The notes: generated by a model not told the origin, from the letters alone. Counted from the stretch's first letter, positions 23,766 to 38,061 are shown. The stretch: 64,000 bases of DNA from Linnemannia elongata (GCA_036320915.1 JAXBDG010000022.1:620001-684000); one strand, 5' to 3'. A program made the numbers and translations.

Positions 23766-24987
23766 GTGTCTGAAACCTAACCTTTTAGACCTTCTCAGCT
23801 GCGCCGCCCGTCGGTCACTCATCTCTACTGCCTGGCGTTTCTTTATACCCCTCTAGTGGATTGCAAACGGTCTAATAAATCCTTTTCCTCGACATTCTTG
23901 ATTCGGGTCTGTGCTCCATGCTGCCTAAAAGCCCATCCATCCCATCACCTACATCATTTCCCTTGCATACTTTTTAAAAATACAATAAAAAACCTTACCC
24001 ACATCGCATGGCGCCAACATGTTTCGCCTCTTATGCGCTTCAAGATAGGCTGTCGCTTCTGTGCGTTCTCAATTGGTCCTGCATCATATTCTGTACCTTA
24101 TTTTTCAGCGGGCATATGGTTTTTTTAATGTTCACCTTACTTTCGACACATATAATGGTTCTAGACCTCTCCCCAATCATTTCCAGGGAAGGCCAATTCC
24201 TCGTTAATTACCTGGCCTTCCTTGTCAACACCTTCCACAGCACGACCATTCGATTGGAACATTGACGAGAGAAAAGGAAGCAGAAACGGCTGTAGAAAAT
24301 AAATGAAGAATAAACAAAGCAAGACAATACAAACAAACAAACAACAAAGGGGGTATGGTGGCAATGAGCATTGTACCATACCTCATGAATTTTTAAAAAA
24401 GTCGACTAAATGACATTTTTCTGCCATATTTGCACAAGGCCAAGAAAAATAACATATACAACACACACCATTGATGGCCCTTTTCCCGCGGCGTTCTCCT
24501 CTCTGTTTTCTCGCCGTCCTCTCTCTGTTTTCTCTTTCTGCTTTCTCTCTCTGTTCTCTCTCTCTCTGTCCTCGCTCTCTTCTTTCTGTGCTCTCTCTCG
24601 CTCTCGTTTTCTGTTCTCTCTCTGTGGTTTGTTGTTTACCATACCCCCGCATAAATTTGATGTATGCTGCGTGGGTACGATGCGAGCCCATCCCTGTGTT
24701 TGTTTGCATGTTTCTTTCTCACTGTCGTCTTACTTTCCCTTCGAACTCTTATCGTACATGCTTCCCTTTGCCATTGTCTGCTCCTCTATTCCTCGCCATC
24801 GTGTCCCAGAAATTGAGAAAAGTTTAAATATTTTTAACTTACCACCCATCGAATATCTCTCTTCTTTCTGTCTCTTTCATTCCTTTCCTCATCAATCCTA
24901 TCCGATCCCTAGCCTCTCTTTTTCGCTCCAAAAAACATATCACCATCAAACTTCCCCTTTTACACCCCTCCTTCAGTCCACGTCGCT
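23766..24987. other. Spacer before copy 8, no gene seen
   Basis: Includes a (TCTC)n-rich pyrimidine tract at about 24520-24640 that produces long Ser/Leu frames on the + strand and Glu/Arg frames on the - strand; none looks coding. Confidence 0.45.
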
Positions 24988-26860
24988 ATGTCCGACCTAC
25001 AACCCTACGAGCAAGCGTGTCTCGCCCCTGATCCCTCACAAAATAGGGTATTCCTGGCTGGCACTAAAGATTCATCAGACGGTTACTTGGATGTTAGATC
25101 CATCACTTCGTACGATACGGAAACGCCCGCCGTCAACTGGTTCCTTGATGAGCTCAAAGTCAACAAATGGAGAACTTTCTTGCCAAAGTATTGCTTTCCC
25201 TTCCCTGCCGAGGTGAACCCTCCCAACGGTGTAGGGAACATCACGATCATACAACTCGGAGACAAGGAATTGCTCATGGCTCCATTTGCAGCTGGAATTT
25301 CGGGTCGCTCTTCCTCTCCCGTAATTTTTAAACATCGGCTTGTTTCTCCAAAGCTTGTCGCTCTAAACGGGTTATACGCGACCACAGGTCTGTTCACCGC
25401 CTACACAAACACAACCGGAACCAATCAATGGGTGGGAATTCGCATGGATCTGACAAACTCTACCGGCTATACATCCAGGTAAGTTGAGGGACAGGGGGGA
25501 GAGGCAACGGGAGACGCTACTTTGCACTTGGCAACAGGAGGTCTGTTCTTAGGAGCCCTATTTTGAACTGAGCCACGTAAATGGCACCGCCCCTTTTTTG
25601 TCTTGTCGATAGTGAAATACAACTCCCATCACCACCGGCATCAGTATCAGTTGGCAACCCAACGATTGCTCTGGGAATATACAATACTACATCCTCATCC
25701 AGCACCGTTGGATACTCTGTCATTTTTAACGACCAGGGCAAAGGATTCATCTATCGCGCAACAGGCAACGCTTACACCGGTAATCTGACCTTCGAGATAC
25801 CCACAGAAGTGAAAATGGGTCCCTTTAATCTCACAACGAGCGCCGTACCTGTATCGATGATGGGAACTGGATACCTCTTGGATAAGGCACGTGCTCATTG
25901 CCCACTCCTGCGTTCTCTGTTACATGTAACTACTGTAAAAAGTATAGAGGCTGGGAAATCTACTAACACATAATCTTCTTTTAGTCATTCAACGATACCA
26001 TAATCATCTACTCCATCACTCCTTCCGTGGGCTCCTACATAAACCAGGTTCCCGTCTCCAACAAATCCCCTCCCTTCACAGGAACCCTACTGGCAGCGAC
26101 GGCGGTGAAGAACTCAATCATCACCTATTCTGTCTCCAAAGACAAGATACCTTATATACATGCCTTCGACACCACGACAGGGACATGGAGCGGCAATGGG
26201 ATTCCTGCTCCTGAAGGAAAAGGATGGACGGTCCTTAACACAATCTTCACTGTCGTCGCGGCTATAGTCATTATTGGGATCGGTTTCTTTGTCCTCGTAT
26301 GCTTTGGTAGTTGCGTTGGGGTCTGCAGTGGATGGTTGGACCGGCTGCGAAAGAAAAACATCCCTCAAGAAGTGCCTCTACAGCCAACATTTCTGCCACC
26401 GCCGCCGTACAACTTCGACGACGACAACAACAACAACCACAACAACAGAAACAACAGCAACGACAATAGCAACAACAGCAGCGACAACAACAGAAATAAC
26501 ATCAATAGCAGCGATAATAACAACAACAGCAACAACAGCAGCAATAATAACAGCAACAATAAGATCAACAACAGCAGCAGCACCAATACTACCAACAGTT
26601 CCAACAGCACCAAAAACACCCAAATCCCGATGGGAGCAGGAAGAAAGAATGGAAGCGAGTCAAAAGCATCCTTGGTTAATTCTCCACACTCTGACTACTA
26701 TGACGGCGATGTGGACAAGAATGCGTCTCAGGCCAACTTGTCACCACCCAGTCCTACATTTCGACCTCAGCCTATTCCCCCATCGCAGTACGGTTCCCCA
26801 CGCGCACCCCAGTTCATTCCGCCGCCACGCGCACCCCAAGGAAACCGGCCGGAGCTGTAA
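24988..26860 (+). CDS. Tandem family copy 8: divergent member with Asn-rich tail and GC-AG intron
   Basis: Exons 24988-25478, 25613-25886 and 25985-26860 give 546 residues. Intron 1 is absent. The last intron starts with GC: the exon ends at GATAAG and the intron begins gcacgtgc. Only this junction keeps both the frame and the family border after LDK. Two cysteines lie in YEQACLA and PKYCF. Ectodomain blocks are divergent but in order (IIQLGDKELL, SPKLVALNG, GYSVIFNDQGKGFIYRATG, GYLLDK). The membrane segment is about 338-366 and is longer than usual, ending CFGSCVGVCSGWLDRLRKK, so several cysteines face the membrane. The tail opens with FLPPPPYNFDDD, then about 70 residues almost wholly Asn, Ser and Asp, and ends PSPTFRPQPIPPSQYGSP...PQFIPP. 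Most similar in style to copy 6. Confidence 0.7.
26420..26620 (+). repeat. AAC/AGC-rich repeat encoding the Asn-rich tail of copy 8
   Basis: Imperfect trinucleotide array (aac, aat, agc). Reverse-strand Leu/Val frames are shadows. Confidence 0.85.
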
Positions 26861-27469
26861 GCAGAATCATCATGGTTGTTATAGAACTTACAATAAAAAA
26901 AACGAGCAGGTACCGAGCACCAGCTTTGTCTGACCAAATGTGGACATGCTGTGGACCATGTACAGCGTGCTGTACGTCCATTTCGGTAAACATGTATTTC
27001 CTATTCTTCACGGCCAAGGAAATAAGGTGAATGCTGAACGACCACAGTAAAATAGAAGGATACCCACACGGACAATGTCTAAGTCTTGCACATCCAGAGA
27101 GAGCGGGAGGAGAGAAAAAAGATGAATCACACGTGGCAGTGCTCACACAGAAACGATGGACTAAAAACAGTCCTTATGCAGGCTGTGTCCTATCTCTCTC
27201 CTCCCCTATGCCCTCCCTATGCTTTCTTGCCTTTTCATCTCCACCCGGACATACCCTCATTACCTCCTTGATTCCTTGATCCCTTTACTAATTGATATAT
27301 TGTATTGATTGGGTGGATGGGTCAAGAGCACCTGTCTTGCCGACATCATACCCTTGGTTGGCCCTTAATCTCAAAATAAATCATAAAAAAACAAGGCAGG
27401 ATATGTCCAATAAGCACCAGCAAAAAAAGATAAAAAAGAAAACAGATGGGCGAAATAAAAAAAAAAGAC
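26861..27469. other. 3' flank of copy 8, no gene seen
   Basis: AT-rich with A-runs at about 27386-27475. No supported frame. Confidence 0.4.
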
Positions 27470-27682
27470 TTAGTTCCGCTTGCCCTTCATCTTCTTGGCC
27501 TTCTTCATCCTGGCCTCGGCCTCGAGTCCTGACACGATGCCCTTGATCTTTGCATTGTCCTCTGTATCTACCCTCTTCCACCATTCAGCAGTATGAGTGA
27601 TACCAGAATCAAGAATTGCAGTCTCATCAACTGTATACTGTTCAATGTCTCCAGAATCCGGCCTGACAGTGTTGGACGCCAC
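27470..27682 (-). pseudogene. Possible C-terminal coding remnant with basic tail (unidentified)
   Basis: The reverse strand reads ...HTAEWWKRVDTEDNAKIKG, then IVSGLEAEARMKKAKKMKGK-RN and a stop at 27470. Composition is protein-like (charged helix with Lys-rich end, no low complexity), unlike most chance frames in this region. No upstream exon is evident, and the 5' part overlaps the pseudogene on the other strand, so at best this is the 3' end of a displaced gene. It resembles the basic ends of nucleolar proteins in style only; I cannot name it. Confidence 0.3.
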
Positions 27683-28299
27683 AAACCAATACAGCTCCTC
27701 TTATGTCAGTCAAACAAATCACCACCTTTACACCAACTATCGAAGGAGCACCCACATTCAATAGCTTTGACACCACCACAAACACACGGAGAGGGCCTGG
27801 AATGATGGCTAGCGGACATTCCAACTCAACTTTCTCTCTGTCACTTGGTGACATTATTGGCGGGGCTGTTGGAGGTCTGCTACTCATCGCTCTTTCCGTG
27901 TTTCTGATACTTCAGCTCCGTCGCCGCCGTCGATCGGAGTATACGATGATAGTTGAGACCAAACAGGAACAGGATCACGATCACAGCGATGGCCAACGAA
28001 TGTTCCCCCTGTACCAAGTTCAACTGCAGCAGCAACAACAAAACCAAGCTGTTTATTGTTCACAGCCTGACCAAGGCTCAATATACAATCAACCCATCCT
28101 CTTCCAGGAGCAACCAGTCTATCAGTCGCAGCCCTACTATTCTCATCAAACCAACGAGCAGCATATCGACTCACCTGTGATCCTTGTCTCCGTCTCACCG
28201 CCCGTGATTCCCAACGCGTCCTTTACATACGAGCGTTACAGCCAATTTGTCTCTGCTGCGTTCGCAGTTGCCAATCCTGTAATGAGCGCGACTTGTTGA
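27622..28299 (+). pseudogene. Tandem family copy 9: 5'-truncated and frame-shifted
   Basis: Only the last-exon part of the family is present. STVYCSMSPESGLTVLD corresponds to the TVIYSITPGSSS strand of intact members. A frame change at about 27700 is needed to continue into KQITTFTPTIEGAPTFNSFD and then a membrane segment (LGDIIGGAVGGLLLIALSVFLIL) with RRRRR. The tail is short: Gln/Tyr-rich with QDQ and SQPDQGSIYNQP, without the PYVSP and PQFVP motifs in good form. Exons 1-3, including both cysteines, are absent. It could still be transcribed as an ectodomain-less membrane protein from the ATG at 27703, but the internal frame break and truncation favour a pseudogene. Confidence 0.7.
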
Positions 28300-29042
28300 A
28301 TGAACAGTCATGGTCCATTACCAGTAGCGCCCCTCAAATCAGGAGAAATTTTTTTTAACTTTGTCCAGCAGATGAAAGATATCTCTGCAGAGACCTAGTA
28401 CTCATTGTCGTGTAAAAAGGGGGAATGCATGAGCAAATGTTAGTGAACCAAATACATTTCTTTTTGTTGTGTTGGATCTAGCTCTCACTCTTTTTTTTAT
28501 TTCATTGTTTTGTCTGTTTCTGCCTCATTTTCCAGCTTAGTGTGCTGCTTGCGCAGATATAAAATACTCCGTCGGCATTTCCTTCTTACTTTGATTGTGG
28601 AAAAGAATGACAGGAAAAAAAAGTTCAACAAAATAGGGCTGGGAGTGCTGTATTTTTTAACTCGCCTCAGCCCTCTGGCGGCGCTTGGGGACTCCGACAG
28701 CGCTCGGGGACTCTGCCCCCCCCCCCCCCCCCCCCCTTTCCTCTTTATAATGCAGAGCACAATTGCTTATCGATTTTTATATCCCAACACTGAGAAAAAG
28801 AATCGCCCGCTTGCTTGTCTCGCCCTCCTTCGCCCTTGCTCACTTTGTGACTTGAGCGTATTCTCTCTGGACAGTTTTCTTTTTCGTTCCTCTTCCTTCT
28901 TACAACTTTTTTACTTCTCGCTTTTCATCTTCCTCTTGTCCAGGTCGTACTCCGTCTTCTCTTTCTCCCTATTTCATACCCCAGTCACATACCCGCCATT
29001 TTTCAACCATATAGCCTTCACTCCTTTCTTCTCGTCAAAACA
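28300..29042. other. Spacer before copy 10, with a C-run
   Basis: No gene seen. Contains two short direct repeats (gcgctTggggactc / gcgctCggggactc, 28680-28713) followed by a run of about 21 C (28716-28736). Confidence 0.5.
28716..28736. repeat. Poly-C run
   Basis: About 21 consecutive C on the + strand directly after two GGGGACTC direct repeats. Confidence 0.85.
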
Positions 29043-31116
29043 ATGAGCATAACGATACCCAACTATCCAAACCCCTGCCTCGCAGCCGACGACGCCAACA
29101 ACGCCATCTATCTCGTCGGCGTCTCACCAGCAATACAAGGTCGCCTCGAAGTCAACTATGTCAGCATGATCGACGTCAATGCCCCGATCTCATCACCAGT
29201 TGGATCCCAAGTCAACACTAACCAATGGTCCAGTGGCGCACCCAAGGCTTGCTTCATTCATCCAGCAACGACCTATGCCAATCGTGTACCGTCCACCACT
29301 CTCCTCTAATCTATTTTCGACTACATCGTTCTCACAAGCCCCATGTAATCCCCTCAAAAAGGGCACTGCTAAACAGTCATCTGCTGACCAAACGGAAAAC
29401 GCTTCTACATCGCCCTCTTTTTATTTGTTCTCCCATAGCCTCTCTCTGTGACTCAGTTCGGCAACAATGTCTCCTATAGCACGCTCATCACGCCCAGTGG
29501 CACCATTCTCGGAGGCAGCAAGTTTATTAACTCCTCGTTCGTTTCTCCCAAGCTCTTCGCATTGACGGGTAGCGTTGCGCCATTCGACTGGCTTGTTACT
29601 TTGACAACAGATGCAGTTTCTCCCTGGGCTGCTGTTCGACTCAACTTTAGCAACCCAGACAATGACCTCCAGGAGTAAGTTTACCTTAACCTAGCATAGT
29701 CCCTATCTTTTTTTCATTTCTCGTTTGCGCAGAGAGCAAGAGTCACTCCTTTTTATACCTAACCATTCATGTTTATTTGCTATTACTCTATCTACTTTTC
29801 AACAGCCCTGGACTCACAAACTACCCGACATCGGCGCCATTAATCGCAGTTGGGACCTACTCGACTGTCCCTGGTCCCCCAAGCAAAGGATACGCTGTTG
29901 TGTTTGACAAGTTGGGCCAAGGACAGATATTTGCCTCGACAGGCAGTGTTACTGCCACCATAGCCAATGATGTGAATGTTATGGTCTTGAGTGCGCCAAC
30001 AAACGTTCAAATGAACTCGATCAAACTGACGGATGAAGCGGTGCCTGTAACCATGACCACCACAGGGTATATCCTGGACAAGGTAATAGGTGCAACTGGT
30101 TTTCTTTTTAATATTCAGTCATTCATAGCGATAAAGCCTTCTACTAATTCACATTTTTTTTCTTTTTGATTCAGGCACCGGACAACTCAACGGTGATCTA
30201 CGCCATTACCCCTGAAACGTCGTCTTCCCTCCAGCGCGTCGACACCAAAGGCGGTTCACCTCCTTTCTCGAAATCATATGCCGCAACAGCCCTAAACAAG
30301 CAGATCGTTACCTATACCCCCTCCGTTTCCGGCAGCCCTACCATTAACAGTTTCGACACCACCACCCAGACTTGGAGCGGACCTGGACTAATGAACAACA
30401 ACCTCACTACCGCGGAGCCTTCAGGAGTTCCTATTGGTGCAATCATTGGTGGCGCTGTAGGGGGTCTCGTGGTCATTGCTTTGGCCATCTATTTCTGCGT
30501 CCGTCACCGACGCAAGAGCCAATTACAACAACAGAAACCAACAGCACCAGCAATAACAGAGAGCCTTGAGTCGGGTTGGTATGAGGGGCCGAGGACGGCG
30601 AATGTCGCTGGCGGCGGCGATTTTGGGGTTCAGAAGGATCAACTACAGGAATTGTCTCAGATGCAGCAGATTCATTACTATCAACCTCAAACCTACGAAC
30701 AAGTACAAGGGCACTACCCTCCATCCCCCGCGACATTCTTTATCCCTCCTCCACCACCCGTCAACCCAAATGCAGTAAAATCCTTCGAAGTCTACCGCCC
30801 CACGTCCATCGCTGAAGCCCCCAGCGAGTCGAACTCCACTCCCTACGGCTCACTATACATCAGCCCCAGCCCTAACGCATACAGGGTCTCGACCATCTCT
30901 GCGCAGACGACCCCCGTTGTATCCGCAGCAGAGGTGGCAGCGGTCGCAACAACCAGCAGCCCTGAGTACAGCTATGCGAAATCTCGGGTGTCGTCCTATG
31001 GCGGCAGCAGCAACGGCACTCCGTTGAGTCCTCAGTTGTACGCGGAGGATGAGAAGGGCCATGCTCGCTCTCCTCACACTTTTGCGAGTTTGTCACCGAG
31101 TGCTAATAATTCTTGA
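29043..31116 (+). CDS. Tandem family copy 10: single-pass membrane protein
   Basis: Exons 29043-29285, 29439-29674, 29806-30082 and 30175-31116 give 565 residues. Intron 1 seems to be phase 0 here (donor gtaccg after AATCGT, acceptor before CCTCTCTCT) instead of phase 2, so the exon 1/2 border has shifted. The other introns are phases 2 and 0. Cysteines lie in PNPCLAAD and PKACFIHP. Ectodomain blocks: AIYLVGVSPA, VTQFGNNVSY, SPKLFALTG, PLIAVGTYST, GYAVVFDKLGQGQIFASTG, VQMNSIKLTDEAVPVTM and GYILDK. The end FDTTTQTWSGPGL resembles a kelch blade. The membrane segment is 339-361, then CVRHRRK. The tail is shorter in tyrosine repeats (IHYYQPQTYEQVQGHYPP) and has FFIPPPPP, SFEVYRP, SLYISPSPNAYR and SPQLYAEDEK. 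Function unknown. Confidence 0.75.
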
Positions 31117-32118
31117 CGTGAGAACTTTTTGTTCGTTCGCCTTGGGGTATTCTTTTTCTAGGTACACCAACTATGATCCATACTTTTGTTTTGATACATA
31201 AAAACTTGTTTACTCCTATTCTCCGTGTACTTTTCGTCGTTTACCTCTGCTGACACATCTATAACGATGGATTCATCTAAAGTACATACAGGCTGTTTGT
31301 ACTTTGCATTAGTCCATAGTTATAAAGAAATATGTGTCGATCCTAGAAAGGCAGGTTGATCCTCCCTCTCTTTGCTTTTTGCGCTTCATGTTTGTTTTTG
31401 CTCCCCCCTCTTTTTTTTTTTTTTTTCTTTCCCTCCGGTCCTTTTTCACGCTGCTTTCATATTGTTGGTTGTTTTGTTTGCCGTCATGCAAAACCTAGAA
31501 TTGGTTCATCCTAACCGAATTCAGGAGAGAGAGAGAGAGAGGCGAAGCCATTGGCCTTTTTCTTCCGAAGAGAGGGAGGGAGAGGCAAAGAGAGTGGCCA
31601 AGGCTGTGCAAAATTATCAAAAAGCAACAAATCTTCCGAGTGAAAGAACACAAGAGAAGCTGTACCCTGAGCCCAGGCGAAGAAGGAGTAAGAATGGGCA
31701 CTGCCCTGATAAAACATACAAGAGACGAACAGTGTGGTGAAGGACTGACAATCTCATAAGACAAAAAAGGTCAACAGACAATCAGAAGGAAGGAGGCTGC
31801 GAAAATCAATGCATCTATGAAGGTAAACACTGAAAATAAAAATAAACAAGCGCCTCGCCTCTTCTCTCAGCCTGGGGGATGAAGCGTTTGTGTGCATGTT
31901 TGCCATGGGTGTAAGGGTGCGCCATTGCCGTATTGGCTGCGTTTCTCGTATGTTTCTTTCTTTAGTCGTCTTGTTCACCCCCCATGCCCTACTTTGCCTA
32001 TTTCAAGCCCACAGGCCCACCTCGACCGTCTCGTTCCCCTCTCTCGTTTCCCTCTCCCTTGTGGTGATCGACAAAGTGCGTTTCTTCACCTGTTTTTCTT
32101 CTGCTGAACATGCATGCT

Positions 32119-32153
<35 letters not shown>

Positions 32154-32409
32154 TTTGATTTTTATCCCCAATTCCAAACATTCTTTTTTTTCATCTCTCC
32201 AAACCTTCTTTCTCCATCGTTCTTGGTCCTCCTTTGCCTACGCCTACGCCACCACCATCTACACTTCTACCCTACTCTGCTTTCTCAGTCTCTCCACTGT
32301 ACATTCTTACCACTTCAGCCTCCCCCAGTAACGACACATCAACACATACCCTACTTCCTTACACTCTCGCCCTATCCTTTCATCCTCTTATTATTGTTCA
32401 CCAAAAAAG
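31117..32409. other. Spacer before copy 11, no gene seen
   Basis: Contains a short (GA)n at about 31525-31541 and a run of about 33 T near 32120-32152; the last 200 bases are C/T-rich leader. Confidence 0.4.
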
Positions 32410-34419
32410 ATGTCCACAGGAGCAGGTATCCCTAGCTACCAGCAAGCCTGTCTGGCCTCCGACACCCGCAACTCCGCCGTCTACCTAGTCGGCGGCTCTA
32501 GTTCCGTCGCCGGCTTGCTCGAAGTCAATTACATCTCCCTCACTAACATCAACGCCCCCACCATCCGGTCCATCGGCAGCAACGTTAACACACTCAAATG
32601 GGCCGCAGGAGCCCCCAAAGCCTGCTTCCCTGCCCCTTCCTCCGATCAAGCCAATTCCGTCATCAAGGTCATCCAGTTTGGACATGGGGCTTCCTATATG
32701 AGTTATATCTCACCCGGGGGAGTTGTTGCTGACCCGACGTCGTTTGCGGGTCTGGAATTTCAGAGTCCAAAGCTGTTTGGGTGGGTGGGGAGTTTTACGA
32801 CGTCGAATTATAACGTTTTTCATATGTATGCGGTGTCGGCGAGTCCTACGACTCTTGAGCATTCCCATTGGATTAGTCTGAGGTTGAGTTTCCTCACTGA
32901 AGGTGGAAGTCTGTCTGAGTAAGTGCGTCGTTTTTGTATTACTGAGATGCTTTGGTGGGAAAGGGAAGTTGAGTAAGATGAGGAATAAGAAATGAGAAAC
33001 GAGTCGTTATTAATGATTAGGACGCAATCTAACATAAAGCCTACTTCTGACCCTCCAATTTCTAATTGATGTTTGTTTGCTCTCTCTCTCTCCCACTTTC
33101 GATGCCTGTTATTGATAGCCAGAATACAGGACTGTACCCGTCAGCGGTCGATCCTCTGCTCTCGGTCGGGACCTATACCCCAACCAGCTCGGGTGATTCC
33201 CAGGGATACTCTGTCGTCTTTGACAAGCAGGGCAAAGGGCAGGTATTCACTGCAACCGGAAGTGACCAAGCGACTGTCAACAACACCATCTCAGTGCTCG
33301 TCTTGTCCAACCCAGGAAATGTCAACATGAATGGGATTGTGCTCTCTTCCGATGCCGTGAGTGTCACCATGGGCGATACTGGTTATATCTTGGATAAGGT
33401 ACGACAAAGGTATGTGTTCTATTCTAATGTGACTCAAAGAAATGAATTCTAGTAACTAAACACGTCAAACATATACGCAAACGAATACTTAGTCCAAGGA
33501 TGCCAACACGATCGTCCTCTATTCAATTACTCCCGGCAGTTCCTCAACCTTACAAAAAGTTTCCAACAACGGCGACGCACCAGCGTTCTTCCCATCCCTC
33601 GCAGTAGCTGCCCTCAACAAACAGATCGTCGTCTACTCTGCACCCCCTGGCGGAACCCCATACTTCAACAGCTTTGACACCACCACAGGAACCTGGGGCG
33701 GAATCAACCTCATCCACGCACCCGGACCATCAGGTTCAAAATCAGTAGGCGCGATCATTGGAGGCGTCGTTGGAGGTCTGCTTGTGATCGCCCTCCTTGC
33801 CTTCTTGTTTTTCCGTCGCCGTAACAACCGAAGGCGTAAAGCAGCCGCTGCTTCTATCGCCAATGCAAACGCCGATAAATATGCACCAGAACCATCTAAC
33901 GAAGGCATGACAGAGCTTGATAACGGAGGAATGGTCGTCCCTATTGAAGGACAGGTCTGGCAGGGTCAACAACAACAACAATTGCCGCAACAAGCCGGAT
34001 ACAACTACCAACCTCCTATCTTCGACCCATACGCTCAGGTCCAGAAACCCGATGAGCCTTTGTATGTACCCTACCGGCCTCCAACAAAGTTCTTTGAACC
34101 GTACGGAGGTAACCAGGCTATTGGCTTGCCTGTGAACTATGATACGACTGGGTCGCAGTCCAGCGCTCCTGTCTATTCTGCGTCACCTTTTGTCAGCCCC
34201 GGAGTTTTCCGTACAGAGCCAGAACCACAAAACCAACAGCAACATTATTCACCGGTGCAGCAGCAGCAACAGCAACACCACTACTCGCCAATTCAACAAC
34301 AGCAACAGTACCAGGACCAGCAACATTTCTCGCCGGAGCCAGCTTACGATTATCCTATGGAAATGGGCGCGCCTATCAGCGGTGCCTCCAAGAGCCCTCA
34401 ATTCATCCCCCAGCTTTGA
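32410..34419 (+). CDS. Tandem family copy 11: single-pass membrane protein, intron 1 absent
   Basis: Exons 32410-32918, 33119-33398 and 33493-34419 give 571 residues; two introns, phases 2 and 0. Exon 1 runs through the intron-1 site (QANSVIKVIQFG). Cysteines lie in YQQACLASD and PKACFPAP. Blocks: AVYLVGGSSSVAGLLEVNYI, SPKLFGWVGSF, DPLLSVGTYTPT, GYSVVFDKQGKGQVFTATG, VNMNGIVLSSDAVSVTMG and GYILDK. The membrane segment is 348-370, then FRRRNNRRRK. The tail starts AAAASIANANADKY, then Gln-rich QQQQLPQQAGYNYQPP, PYRPPTKFFEPYGG, ASPFVSPGVFR, glutamine repeats with HYSPVQQQ and HHYSPIQQQ, and KSPQFIPQL at the very end. The membrane and end motifs place it firmly in the family. This is the last member; MCM3 follows 305 bases downstream. 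Confidence 0.76.
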
Positions 34420-34723
34420 TTGTCACCCTGCATCCTTGAACATATCTCTTTCGTAGTTACTTTATAAATAGTAATAATCATGACCAGTCCTACCCTTTGT
34501 CTCTTACGCGCGCTGGAGTAGGGCAGCCGTAATGGTCGCGACGAACAGTCAAGAAGTAAAGTGGTCACAGTCGAGTTAAGGGGATGTAAACAAAGATTAA
34601 TTAAACGCGTCCCTGCGAGTCTGGTCTGACTTGCCACCAGTTTTTTGTTGTTTTTTGTTTTTTCCCTCCCTTTTCGCTGTTCTCCTCATCCCCTCTCCCT
34701 CTCTTCATCCACATAAAGACGCC
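34420..34723. other. MCM3 promoter region
   Basis: 304 bases between copy 11 and MCM3. Contains ACGCGT at 34605-34610 and a C/T-rich leader before the ATG. Confidence 0.5.
34605..34610. promoter_or_regulatory. MluI cell-cycle box (ACGCGT) upstream of MCM3
   Basis: A perfect ACGCGT lies about 114 bases before the MCM3 start codon; a related acgcgcgctgg stretch is near 34506. In ascomycete yeasts ACGCGT is the MBF (Mbp1-Swi6) site that drives G1/S expression of replication genes. Use of the same box here is inference. Confidence 0.5.

Positions 34724-38061
<3,338 letters not shown>

Noticed and set aside
24383..24709. Minus-strand Glu/Arg-rich frame
   Set aside because: Product of the TCTC-rich tract before copy 8; no partner exons or conserved residues.
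26365..26623. Minus-strand poly-Leu and poly-Val frames
   Set aside because: Reverse complement of the Asn/Ser codon repeat of copy 8.
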